Assembly: GCA_022495005.1 (NCBI GenBank)
Contig: JAGYXB010001050.1
Span: 1,052,246 to 1,116,245 of the forward strand
Source of the DNA: Rhyacophila brunnea
Lineage: Eukaryota; Arthropoda; Insecta; Trichoptera; Rhyacophilidae
DNA length: 64,000 nt
Direction of reading: 5' to 3'
The position numbers were made by a program, and so were the translations under genes. Shown here piece after piece: positions 23,674 through 35,679 of this stretch. Below the pieces are notes generated by a model. The model had not been told where the DNA came from, searched no databases, and saw only the letters and a program-made list of their open reading frames with translations. Position 1 is the stretch's first letter. Every line of letters begins with the position of its first letter.

Positions 23674-25390
23674 TAGCTGAAGTACCCGGCTTCGCACATG
23701 ATCGCTTCGTGGTTATATTTATCTTAAATATTTAAAAAATAATAAGAGGTAATTATTTTTTTAATATTAAAATATCTGTGTAATACAATATGGCAATATG
23801 AAAATAATTCTAATAGGAGTAAAGGTCAAACAAAAGAACACTAAATTAAATTCGAATCCAAAATATGCAAACGTTATTAATGTTATTAATATGCAGTAAA
23901 AAACCAAAATTGGATGGAATAAACAAACAACAAACTTTGTATTTTATATAATACTAATTTAGAAACCTTTGCAGGTGTGCGCACAACTTCTGACAAAAGT
24001 TTCATCGTAATCGGATGAATGGTATAGGAACTCATACGAATAGAAGAAGATGATGATTTTCTAATTCAGAAATCTTCGTGGGCATGCGCACGACAACTCA
24101 CCAAAGTTTCATTGTAAACGGATGAACGGTATAGGAACGCATACGAATAGAAGAAGCCGATTGTACTAATTCAGAAACCTTTGCGGGCGTACGCACAACA
24201 ACTGGTCAAAATATCATAGCAATCGGATGAATGGTATAAGAACGCATACGAATAGAAGAAAATAGAATAGAAGAAAAAGAAGAAGAAAATAGTTGTAGCA
24301 ATTCATAAACCTTTGCGGGCGTGAGCACAACACTTAATCAAAATTTCATTGCAATCAGATGAATGGTATAGAAACGCATACGAATAGAAAAAGATAGCAT
24401 AGAAGAAGAAGAAGAAGATGGTTGTACTAATTCAGAAACCTTCGCGGGTATTGGCAAAATTACTGACGAAAGTTTTATTGCAATCGGATGAATGGAATAG
24501 GAACGCATAAAAATAGAAGAAGATAGAATAGAAGAAGAAGATGGTTGTACTAATTCAGAAACCTTCGCGGGTGTTGGCACAATTACTGACGAAAGTTTTA
24601 TTGGAATCGGATGAATGGAATAGGAACGCATACGAATAGTAGAATATAGAATAGAAGAAGAAGAGGAAGTTGGTTGTACTAATTCAGAAACCTTTGCGGG
24701 TATTACCACAACAACTGACGACGGTTTCATCGCAATCGGATTAATGGTATAGGAACCATACGAATAAAAGAAGATATAATGAAGAAGAAGAAGAAAATGG
24801 TTGTACAAATTCAGAAACCTTTGCGGGTGTTGGCACAACCACTGACGAAAGTTTCATCGCAATCAGATGAATGATATAGGGACCATACGAATAAAAGAAG
24901 ATAGAATGAAGAAGAATATGGTTGTACAAATTCAGAAACCTTTACGGGTATAACCACAACGACTGACGAAGGATTCATCGCAATCGGATGAATGTTAAAG
25001 GATCCATACGAATAAAAGAAGATATAATGAAGAAGAAGAAGAAGAAGAAGAAGAAGAAGAAGAAGATGGTTGTACAAATTCAGAAACCTTCGCGGGTGTT
25101 GGCACAACCACTGACAAAAGTGTCATTGCAATCGGATGAATGGTATAGGGACCATACGAATAAAAGAAGATAGAATGAAGAAGAAGAAGAAGATGGTTGT
25201 ACTAATTCAGAAACTTTAACGGGTGTTACCACAACAACTGATGAAAGTTTCATCGCAATCGGATGAATGGTATAAGAACCATATGAATAAAAGAAAATAG
25301 AATGAAGAAGAAAAAGAAGATGATGAATGGTATAGGAACGCATACGGGACAGACAGACAGACATTCATTTTTTATATATTAGTATAGCCT
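23674..25390 (-). mobile_element. Helitron-like element with internal minisatellite
   Basis: The minus-strand end reads CCGGGTACTTCAGCTAG at 23674, a CTAG-type terminus. The other end (about 25386) carries a TATACTAATATATAAAAAAT and GTCTGTCTGTC start common to insect Helitron-like families. The interior is almost entirely tandem repeats. A second, diverged end of the same kind follows at 25387-25530. The Helitron-like assignment rests on the termini only. Confidence 0.65.
23960..25375. repeat. Minisatellite, about 11 units of about 110-130 bases
   Basis: Each unit contains TTCAGAAACCTT, then a CGCGGGTGT/TGGCACAAC block, GAAAGTTTCATCGCAATCGG, ATGAATGGTATAGGAACGCA and a (GAA)n tract. Units vary mainly in the length of the GAA tract (the longest is about 25028-25066). 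Minus-strand ORFs of 60-166 codons run through the units because some unit lengths are multiples of three. They are not considered genes. Confidence 0.92.
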
Positions 25391-26385
25391 ATACTCTTTG
25401 CGCAAGTGCAAGCAATACGTTGACAAAGTTTTATCGCAATCGGATGAACGGTATGGCTGCGCATTAAATACGAACAAACAAACAATCAAACAAACACACA
25501 AACAAACAAATATTAATTTTTATATATATGATAATTATGTTATGAAAAGTCTTTTTTATATCAGATATATTTGAGGTGCCGAGCGTCAAAGCAGCCCAAG
25601 CACCGTTTAACAAAAATGCTACAAAATGGCCGACAAGTTTTCAGTGAATTTATTTTTTAAATTTTAAACTTGAATGTCGAAATGGTCAATTATTTTCAAA
25701 ACAAAGCAAATTAAAAAAAAAATCAAAGTATTATTTGCAATCATATTTAATGAAAAATATCTATTGGATTCCAAAAAATGGTGTTTAAGCCCCTTTGGCA
25801 TATAAAAAATTAAAAAAGGTGGCACTTGATACTTTTTTTTGTTACATAAACGTCTGTGGCATTAACATTTACAACGTCAAAAAAATAATGACGTTAATTA
25901 AAAAAAAAAAAAAAATTATGCCACAGAAAATAAATCTCTATTGTAAAATATCTATAATTATTTAAGACTTTATGGCTTGATACATATCGATTTATAGAAA
26001 AAATCTACATTCAAATGTCAAAAATCGTAAAGTTGGCGCTTGACCTCCTTTGGCACTCGGTGCCTCATTTGATTAATGTACAGATATTATAAAACCTTAA
26101 TAATTAAAATTCATTGTCAGCTATTTATTTATTAATTAAATAATAATTAAAAACTTAAATTAGTAATTCAACACACCATTAGCTTAATGGAGTCTATGGC
26201 CCTTTGTATTTTTATGACCCGACATTCGAAAGAAATGGCGGAATAGTCAAAGCTGATTATGAACTGCCATGCCCAAACAATAGAAAAATATTATTTATAT
26301 TTGATATATTGTAAGAATTTATTGTGCTAGATCTCCATTATGTATTGAAACATGTTAAAATGCATGTTTGTACAATATGTCCTGG
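25391..26385. other. AT-rich stretch without gene
   Basis: Contains a (CAAA)n-rich run near 25470-25510, the diverged Helitron-like end, and long A runs. Nothing coding was seen. Confidence 0.5.
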
Positions 26386-28353
26386 CAGGGGCGGCTCTAC
26401 CTTAAGGGTTCATATGGACCATCCCCACATCGTTATCACGTGGAGAATGCGTAAACAACGTCCGATATTTTTATCATTGTCGTAATATACCTACTTATTT
26501 AAATGATTAAATGAATTATTTAATTTAATTCATCTGTCTACACCCGTCGCAATTTTAGAGGGATATTTATTATTATTATACAAATAAATACTTAAAGCAA
26601 TAATAAAATTTTAAATTATGTAATAACATAATAATGATTACATTAAATTAAATACGCACTATTTCACGGTGACACCTATGTACAAATTAAGCAAGCTATA
26701 GCCGGCCATAGACGGACAGTTTTCGTAGCAGTTTGAACATGGCACAGACAATAACTGTTCAATAACTGTACGTTAGTGGCCACACCACAGATCAGTTTAA
26801 CTACCCCATTTAAATCTGTCGAACTGTCAACAAACATGCCCATATACGTACAGTTATTGTCTGTGGCAGATCAAGTGTCAAACACTATGGAGGTTATGTT
26901 CGCGGAGATATTACACAGGGGTATTGTTTCAATTAGTTTTAGGTAGAGTATACTTGAACGATATTGATGCACGAATAATTTTACTTTGAATTTATTATGG
27001 TTATAATTGTTTTTATTAGAAACAAATTGACATAAAATATACACCTATGACGTTGGTAAAACAAATCATGATTTCGCTAGTGGATTGTGTATTTTATTGA
27101 TTCATCGAATCAATATTATACACATTCGTGTAAATATAAAATATAATCTTTTCTTTTGAATAAATTATTCCCTTTAATGGACAGTATTAATTTAGTAAGA
27201 AAACGGTAATATTTATAAAGGTATTGATTTTATATACAATAAATTTAAACATGCCACAAAATTATATTTACATCAATCATCAGTATAATAATTATTAATT
27301 ACTATGATATTATTAAAATATATACTTACATTTTATTTAGATTAACGACATTGTCATTCACAATTACGTCTTAAATTAATAATTTGTAATATTCACTACA
27401 TACAATAAATAAAATTTGAGTACTGAGTTATTAGTCTATATGTTCACAATAACTTTATATTTATAATGCTCTCTAAAATTTTAACATTTATATTATATTG
27501 TATAAAATAATATGTTTACATAAATAACTATAACTTTGTTTTACTCTCGTGAAAATAAATAAAATATAATATTTGCGATCTCCGCGTACATAATATTATT
27601 ACATTTTTCATAATAAATGAATTTGTATTTTATAACAAGCATCACCAGCCGCAGTTGTATCGCGCGGTATATTCTACTTTACGTTACCAGCATCTAACGT
27701 CAAACGAGAACTTTCGGCTAGTTGAAATTCCAACAGTTTTACAAAAACACGGGAGTGGGGGGTCGCTGGCAGTTTGAACATGGCACATATCTGAAAGGTC
27801 GAAAAGTGTCCGTCTATGGGCGCCGCAGATTATCTACCAAAGATAACTGTATAGTTATTAACTGGCATGTTCAACCTGTTACGAGAACTGTCCGTCTGTG
27901 GCCGGCTTATGGCATCTATTTTTCGCTGATCGGGTTCACTCAGTCCAACCCTGTAGTTGCGGTACAAATCTCTTTCTGCAAAGTATGTGAATGGATTACC
28001 GTTATTATACGCATACTAGGGACCGAATAGAATGACCCCATAGGTGAGTAAAAACGCTCGTTGTATGTTGTTCTTCAAAACTGATGATGGCAAATCTATA
28101 ATAATTATTATTATTATTAATTAAGTTTATATTTTTAAGTACAATTTTTAGATGTGATTAAGTAACGACTCAGATAATCATATTATTTATTCTGAAAAAT
28201 TACTCATTTCCTCATTAATAAAATCATATTATTATAAGTAGCTTTGTACATAATGTACCTATAATAATATGAGAAAGTAGGTAGGTACATACTTGTACAT
28301 ATATTTGATAATGACTAAACCCCACCACCTAGAAAGTCGTCGAGCCGCCACTG
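26386..28353. mobile_element. Non-autonomous hAT element
   Basis: Ends are CAGGGGCGGCTC (left) and, reversed, CAGTGGCGGCTC (right). The flanking 8-mers TGTCCTGG (26378-26385) and TGTCCTAG (28354-28361) match at seven of eight positions, as expected for an older hAT target duplication. There is no transposase. The interior holds another TIR element. Confidence 0.85.
26698..27910. mobile_element. TIR element nested in the hAT element
   Basis: The left end GCCGGCCATAGACGGACAGT is inverted at the right (about 27885-27908, GTCCGTCTGTGGCCGGC). The inner sequence GTTTGAACATGGCAC continues the inverted repeat. A direct target duplication could not be fixed by eye. An ORF of 102 codons at 27722-28030 overlaps the right terminus and is not considered a gene. 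Confidence 0.75.
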
Positions 28354-29147
28354 TGTCCTAGGGACATTTTATACATTTCTAAACTAAAAAATCAATCAAG
28401 TCAGCCGAACATTATTTGAAAGTTGTAACTCTTCTCCCATCTTGTTTGATCTGTCATCGAGTATTAATTTAAAAACTGTATCTGCACAAAAACTTAGTAC
28501 GAATTACTTACTTTTTGTGTAATGTAAAATTATGTAATAATTAAATTTTTAGATCTTTGGCGTACCACCTATGACAATAGAATGCTAATGGATAAAAAGA
28601 TAATGGCGTATTTCAAAAAAATACTACCTTATTCTCTAATTATACCAAAGCAATAATAATAATAAGTAAGATGTTCTATCAGATTTGAATGGTAAAATAT
28701 TTATAGCTAATATTCAGTATCTTTAGAATTATCTTAAAACGTGTTAATAGTGCCCATTTTTTAAATAACAAAATGCTTAATTCTCGTCAGACCTGAGTCA
28801 AATTTGGGTTCAGAGAGATTATAAATATTATTTTCTACCATAAATTTTCTACTATATTATAATGTTAACAACAATTTTACTAATGGCTTTATGAATACGT
28901 TGCAAAATTAATTTTAAAAAGTGATAAAACTACGGTACGTGCATGGATGTACTGAAATATGACCGAGGAATTATACTTTTTTTCCGGGAAATAAAATAAA
29001 TTCCGTTCATTGATGATTATCAACAAATAAAATACTGTTATGGAAATTTTGGAATACCTATTGCTTTCATTTTTTTTTAATCTGGAATATTGTGCGACCT
29101 AACCTAAGCTTCAACCGGAATCCTGGATACGGATATTACCCTTAAGC
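28354..29147. other. Spacer: contains inverted-repeat segment, no gene
   Basis: 28570-28960 is the inverted partner of 17800-18190. From about 28970 the sequence aligns with 46800-46960 upstream of gene B (TTCCGTTCATTGATGAT). This shows that the duplicated 5' flank resumes here after some 5 kb of insertions. Confidence 0.65.
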
Positions 29148-29579
29148 AATGTTCCCTGTAAGGTGTGCGCGTGTGCGCGCGCACACCTACCAAAATATGT
29201 CCGCACACATGTTTTCATCCCCTGCACAGTCCTCATATAAAAGTGTTTGTATTGAACAAAAACATCCCAACATACAAATATATTGATTTAATATAGATAT
29301 AAAAAAACGTTCTGCAAGTTTAGTATTTAATATAATATTATCAACGAATACTTTTTTTTCTTTACTTCAAAAATTATCGTTGTTAGGGTTATTATTATAT
29401 AAAATCACTAAAATTAATAAATACCCTAAAAAATGTAAGTTTTAATGGAAAATTGTATTTGTGAGTTTGTAGGGGGGGCGTTGAAATTTACCGCACCGGA
29501 TGACACCAACACTAGTTACGCCACTGCTCAGATGCGTTGATGATCCGCACACACAATAGAAAAATTAGAGGGAACGTTG
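29148..29579. mobile_element. hAT-type MITE with perfect 8-base target duplication
   Basis: Ends CAATGTTCCCT and AGGGAACGTTG are inverted. CCCTTAAG flanks both sides exactly (29140-29147 and 29580-29587). The left end is followed by an alternating GTGTGCGCG/CGCGCACAC palindrome. A fragment of another element end (CACTAGTTACGCCACTG, about 29508) is embedded near the right. Confidence 0.92.
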
Positions 29580-29587
29580 CCCTTAAG

Positions 29588-30923
29588 GTGATTTAATTTT
29601 GAGGGAGTGATGTGTTTGAAAGAATATAGCAGTTTCACGTAGACACAACGGTTTTAATTATTTTTACATTCTTATAAGAACGTTACAAACATAGTTTTAT
29701 TAGTAACTTAAATTTTAGAAGGTATGACGCCAAGCACCTGAGTATATTTTTTATCTCATTTAACCACCGGAAAACACAAAATAATATAATATATCACGTC
29801 AACTTAGCATGGGATCTCAGTTAGTAGCGGTTAGCTAGTATACGGTTGTTTTAATCTTCGTCTTATTCGATGTGGCTCTCCAAAAATACTTGAATCACTG
29901 GCTCGAATTCAACGGCCAATAAATGCTGGACAAATCTATGGTGACATCATCAATGGTGTAGAAAACGTTCGAAAGAGAGACGTAGAGGCTGATGGAATTA
30001 GTTAAGTTCTGCGAAAGAACGTGGCAAGGCAATACACAACACTGAGAGAAATGAAATCAGCTTGGAGAGGCTTTCATCCAGCCATCAATTGATCCCGGCT
30101 GATAATTATTATGATAATGACATCACCAGAAAAATAAGTACAAATAATTAAAGCTTTCTTTTGATGCATTACTTATGCATAATATATATAAATAATTATT
30201 TCGTGTCATGTTTTCCTTTTTTTTAATCCAATACTAAACCAACAATACAAAATAGTTTATTAAATTACAATAGTTTTTTTCCGCAATTTGTATTATTAGT
30301 TCAATGAAAATAAATAACTACGACTAACAAAGCTTAGTGTGCACTATTTATATCTCAACAGCTTACCTCCACCCTTCGCCACTATACCCGTATGAATATA
30401 TATATTATTATTATATATCTCTAATGGGTGGGTTATTATAATAGGAAGAGAAATAACTACTATTTTAAAATAATATTTTGATAATTCTAAAATATTAATA
30501 GGTATGTGTTATTAAATTTATTACAGAATAAAAATCAATTCATTATTGCCGTGTCTTGTATTTGTATTCGTATTGCATACGCTAACCAAAACTTCGGCAA
30601 TGTTTGGCGTTAGATCAATGTGATTTAACTAAAAATATACAATATAAAAATAAAAAAATGATCTTATGTGAAAATCTTCCGCATTTTAAGAAGCGAAATG
30701 AACTTGCATTCCAAAAATGTATAGCCTGACGTCCTGCCACTACTCCCTCGTAGATATTATTTTTACATCGAATATAGTAAAAAATCTTTTCTTGTAATTA
30801 AACAGTGATCAAGTCAGTTTTAATGGTGTATGTATATTATTAACCTTCTTTTACTGTGATAGTAAATTCCGTTTTGTTTTATTTGTCAATTTATATATCT
30901 AAAATATTAGGTAACTATTTACC
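29588..30923. other. Spacer, partly duplicated flank, no recognised gene
   Basis: 29588-29770 aligns with 47020-47200 upstream of gene B. A less AT-rich block at about 29860-30095 looks like decayed coding sequence, possibly transposon-derived, but all frames have stops and I cannot place it. The rest is AT-rich. Confidence 0.45.
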
Positions 30924-31310
30924 AGTGGCGACTGGTGAGTTATTTTACTGAGAGTTCACTTTTTTGTATGTTATTGTTCATTTGTTTGAGAAATCCATTC
31001 TTCTGTTTTTCATCGACACACATTTTTCAATCACACGTTTGTTGAAGTCAAGCATCTCTTGTATCATTTTTTTTCGATGCTGAGCATTATATAATGTGTT
31101 CAATCTTGGTTGCGTGATGGTTTTTCTGCTAAAACACTAGATCCGTTTGAGTGTGGAAATACATCTTCCACTTTCCACTAATGTCATCGGAATAGTGCAA
31201 ATTAAGTTTAATAGTAGAACCGTTTTCGTAAATGTGTCAATAAGATTGTTTCTATTAAAATGTTTAATAATGCTGAGCCACCACCACCATTATAAAAAAT
31301 ATCCAAACTG
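30924..31310 (-). mobile_element. hAT transposase 3' remnant
   Basis: Starts with CAGTGGCGACTGGTGA, a hAT terminus like that at 14442. A decayed minus-strand frame follows, related to the dimerisation end of the hAT transposase (the MTSVESER-like region near 31175). No second terminus is recognised; related decayed sequence may extend to about 31470. Confidence 0.7.
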
Positions 31311-32049
31311 TAAATAACAAAAAATTCATTTCGACATAATACGCATCCGCGTTCGGGAGGTTTGAGCGGCGCTTCAAGAAAACAAATTCATCGAAAGAAG
31401 TATTGCTATTTCACGCTACCGGCTACAGACGAATATTATTGCTGTCGCACTCATTCTCATTACAAGGCATGATTACTTGAGCGCTCTAGGAATGCGCTCC
31501 CATGAACATTGTATATTATATTTAAAATAGCCGGTTAAAAACACATACTTTTTAGAATTTGTTTTGTATATGAATTAATGACTACAGCAATAGATCAGAA
31601 CACTTTTAATAAATGAAATATAAATGAAATATTTAAAAAAAAAATCTTTTCGCATAAATTGAGCGGGTGTTCAGCGCTCTTGCGCTCTCAAGGGCGTATC
31701 GCAACTGCATCTACATATATAAAAATATTCCATTAGCTGAAATAAAATTGCAATTTCAAGCAACTTAAAATACATGCAGTTACATGGTTATACAAAAACG
31801 TAAATTATTGTAGAAAACAAGAGGCCAGAAAACTCCCGTGACGACTTCAAACACAAAATGACAGGGATCTACATTTTAAAATATCAAGTTTTTATTTTTA
31901 GAGTGTAATTATAGGTGTCGACAAACAATTGGTTTGATCAGGAATCCGTCGATCGCGAAAGTAACCAAACGTAATCGCGGTTTGACAGTAATTTTAATAC
32001 ATACGTAGATACCTACCTATAATAGTTTAAACCATACTTTATTAAATTC
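31311..32049. other. AT-rich spacer, no gene seen
   Basis: The GC-richer part up to about 31480 may be further hAT remnant. From 31500 to 32049 nothing is recognisable. Confidence 0.4.
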
Positions 32050-32275
32050 ATGCCAACGATGGCCGAGCGGCTTACGCATCGGCTTATAATGTATTGGTTC
32101 CCAGGTTTGAATCCTGAGTCTTATTATTTTTCAATAAGTGTTTGAGCCAGAGTATGGACCTAATAGGCTAAGCAAGTGGTTAACATCCATTTCTCGTATA
32201 AACAAAAATCTGTTAATACAAACATGTATTCTGTGGAGGCCCATATTATGATCTTATCAGGATCAGTCATGGTTA
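32050..32275 (+). mobile_element. tRNA-derived SINE, plus orientation
   Basis: The tRNA-like head GATGGCCGAGCGGCTTACGC (box A) and GGTTTGAATCC (box B, about 32105) is followed by the same body as the minus-strand copy at 2720-2967. Shared landmarks include CATCCATTTCTCGTA, AACAAAAATCTGTTAATAC and GTGGAGGCCCATATTATGAT. Confidence 0.8.
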
Positions 32276-34372
32276 AAAAATTAATTCATACCGTGTAATT
32301 ACATTTTTATACCTGTTTACTGTTGTCGATATGAGACTTATGAGTATTATCTAGATATTGACATTCCTGCCAGCTGGATCCTTTGTGAGGATGCCCAAAG
32401 AGTTTTTATTTTGGGATTCTAGTGAAGGAAGGTTTTGAGTATGCTTAGTACACATATTTATTTTGCAGTAAAAGTGAAGAAAACACAGGGTTTGGAATTT
32501 TATAATTCTGCGCAGATTTTAATTTATTATTAATAACACAAAAATGGATTTATATTATATTATTATAAATACATAAAATAAATACGCTACACACGTAGTA
32601 TATGTCATAAGACTTATAAGACATAAGGGATGTTTAATGTGGCTGTAAGCAAACCAGGTATTGAGTCATTCTCACGAGTTTTAAGCTGTCGAATTTTACT
32701 ATATTTTTGTACAAATGGTATGACATCTACAATTAAACATAGTTATGCATAAAATAGCCACTCCACAAAAAATAAAAATAAATGAGATATGATATAGATC
32801 AGATGTGAGAAGGTTTTCTCTACGTTCTGCTGAAAATAACCAAGCCGCAAACAAATTATTCTTGAAATAAAATACTATTTACAATTTTACATACATTTTT
32901 AATATGATGTTATGCCACTATATCAGCTTGGCATTATTGTGGACTGGCTACATTCTGCATAAATACGTTCAATTATTATTGTATGTTTTGATTCAATTAG
33001 AAATTAGATCGCGGCTGAGATGCAACTAATATTTCAACATGACCACGTCCCGTAAGGTTCAACGTAGATAAATTAGTAGTTTCTGTTATATTTCATGGTC
33101 GTACTTCATTTAGCTTAGAAGTTGCACACTATCTCCGTGTATTTTTTTTTAAATCAAAGATAAATAGTAAAATTAAAAAATATAAGTTGTTTTTTGTTGA
33201 ATGGTGTTAGCTGTCAATAACTCTTAGGAGAAAGTTTTTGTAATAATAAAAATAAAATACCTGGTTAAGCTTTTCGCAGTTGACTGTAATTATTTTGAGG
33301 GATGATGAGGAGTTCGGATATAGGAGAAGGGGGTGATGAACAAGAATGCCAGACACTGACCTTTTTGATGATGTATGATGGCTCCGTGGTCTGGTTTCAA
33401 CTTTCACTCGTTGGTATTATTGTTTTGGGTCACCCGGTTGGTACACTCACGCACTTTGTTACAGTTTTATGGATTATATGTGAGGGTGTATGAATGATGG
33501 TGATAGATGCTGAATGAGTCTGTATTTATTGAGTCAATTACTTAAGTGACCGAAAGCTATTAGAGGCCCGCTATCGAGATGTAACTCTCTGTCTCTTTTC
33601 AACACGGTCTCTCATGACCCGTAACTGCTCATTTATTGTCTGGTGACAATAACACTGGGAATTAAGAGGTGGATGGGGAGATAGGGAATGCAATGGGAAT
33701 ATAAATGGCCCAACTAACACCTATATTTTGTACTTATTCCACATCGTTTATTAATAATCAGGACCGGTGTCGTCCACTTCGGACATCGTCAACAGATATA
33801 AAATGCACAATATCACAGGTATTTATAATAATAAATTTAAAAACATTTTTTAAAAGATAAATGTACTTAGGTACAATAAATAAAATAAAATTTTATTACA
33901 TTCTCTGTTCAAAAATACAAAAATTAATTATATAGACATGTTTTATTCATAAAACTTCCCACCATTTAGGAAGACTGCTTTGATATTTAGTGAAAAATTA
34001 TGAATCTATAACAGCATTGAAATGGTGGAAAATTAACACTTAAAATCTCACATGGAATCAGAAGACGCTATAAAATCAACAGGTAAAAACAGTGCACATG
34101 ATAGATATATCTAGTACAATTTTTCGTTAAATTACAATAATTGGCAGCGGTTTAGTTCGGCAATGCTATATTATTGCATATTATAATAATATATTATAGA
34201 AAAAATATAAATATTATCTCATATCAAATCATTATGAAAGGCTGATAATTTCTCATGAAAGTGTCGTAAAATAAAACACAAATAATTTAAAAAATATGTA
34301 TAATATAAAATATATAAAAATCTGTAATAAATTATTTTTGATACACAAATAAAAAAGTGGACGAAATAATAA
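32276..34372. other. 3' flank of gene B, no gene seen
   Basis: 33050-33240 matches 56110-56280, and 33725-34100 matches 690-750 and 2150-2290, so this is shared 3' flank. Between them lies an unrelated block at about 33270-33700, unique to this copy, with no recognisable product. Confidence 0.55.
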
Positions 34373-35679
34373 TTAAATTGAATTTCTGTGATTTGTTCTA
34401 AAATTAATTAACTCTAAATTTTCTGAATTTCCGGGTAAAGGTAAAGGTTCGGTGTTCGTAGGGTTTCTTTTAAATATTTCACACAAATATTTGTACCATG
34501 CTTCTCTAAGCTCCTTATCACAAATTATAGCAATTACAAAAAATATAAATCCTTCTGCCGTTGTGATATAGCAAAATATATAATGAATAGAAATATTTGT
34601 ATAAGAAAGGCCACATGCCCATAGCAAATGAAGACATGTCATTAGAAAAACGGCGGAAATCTTGCATAATGTTTGCATGTTGAAATCTCTAGCAAAATAC
34701 AAACACCATGCAAAGATATAAGCTAAAAAAACTGGAATTAAATATATAAGGTAATAAAAACCGAGCTCGTAGGAAAAGTCGTCAAGACGGTAACAAAAAT
34801 CCATTTGAAAAAAACCGCGTTTGTAATGTAAGTAACTTATATCGACATTATAAGATAATAAAACAATACTATTAGCAAGGGAAGAAATCCATACAAAACA
34901 GATTACCCAGATTATATGCCGCACGTTTCTTTTTTCCTCTTGAAAAATTGTATTCCTATCAACGACAATCCCAATCAAAAAACCCGAATTCAAATATGAG
35001 GACATAATGGCAAACTCCAAAATAACACCGGAGGTTATGCAAACGTATGGTCTACATTTAGAAAAATCTATGAAGGATATAACAAGTAATACCGTAGTTC
35101 TAAAAGCTGTGCAAATTAAAATATTCAGCCATGCTGTGTGAATAAATACTTTTCTCGTTGATTTTAAAATCACTGGTGTCAGGAAGATTATAATAAGCCC
35201 AAATAATGAAAGGGTGGAGTTAATATATATTATACTATAAAACACATAATTAGAGTATTGTTCGGTTACGGTATTAGAATATCTGATTATTTGAGCAAAG
35301 TTTGTCAGATGGTAGCATCTGCAAATATCTGTGGGTCTTAATTTATCCGGTGGTAATAAACTGCATCCATTTGTTGACCAATTTTCTTTATCGAAATCCC
35401 AAAAAACACAAGCTTTTTTCTTGTTAGATTGTTGACTATCAAAAGGACGGAAGTAAATATCAACATAGTCCGTGTCTTTAAAACAAGTTTTGTTGTCTAG
35501 TGATATGCTAATCACTAGACTGTTCACTTGCCAGTCACCGTTATTTTCCTTTGGAAACACTCTATCGTCTGCGTACACTGCAAATGATAGCTGATCACTA
35601 AATCCACGGCATACACTCGAAGGTATCTTGACGATTATATCAATACTGGACTCGTATGAATCTGGATTAAAATCGTCAC
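34373..35679 (-). CDS. Gene B exon 6: GAIN end, GPS, 7TM domain and tail
   Basis: The single exon encodes GDDFNPDSYESSIDIIVKIP onward. KKACVFWDFDKENWSTNGCS followed by CRCYHLTNFAQIIRY supplies the two GPS disulphide pairs and the HL/T scissile site. Seven hydrophobic helices follow, the last ending in YITTAEGFIFFVIAIICDKE, which fits family B2 helix 7. The tail is about 40 residues and ends in a short polar stretch. It is intact, unlike the equivalents in A and D. Confidence 0.93.

Noticed and set aside
24338..25364. Minus-strand ORFs of 60-166 codons with Ser-rich repeats
   Set aside because: They are translations of the minisatellite units, change frame between neighbours and have no start context or domain.
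23960..25375. CRISPR-like array
   Set aside because: Units are long, contiguous and variable, without spacers; the organism is a eukaryote.
27722..28030. 102-codon plus-strand ORF
   Set aside because: Overlaps the terminal repeats of the nested TIR element; no domain.
33302..33493. Plus-strand ORF of 63 codons downstream of gene B
   Set aside because: In a block unique to this copy, no homology recognised, low complexity start; not supported as a gene.
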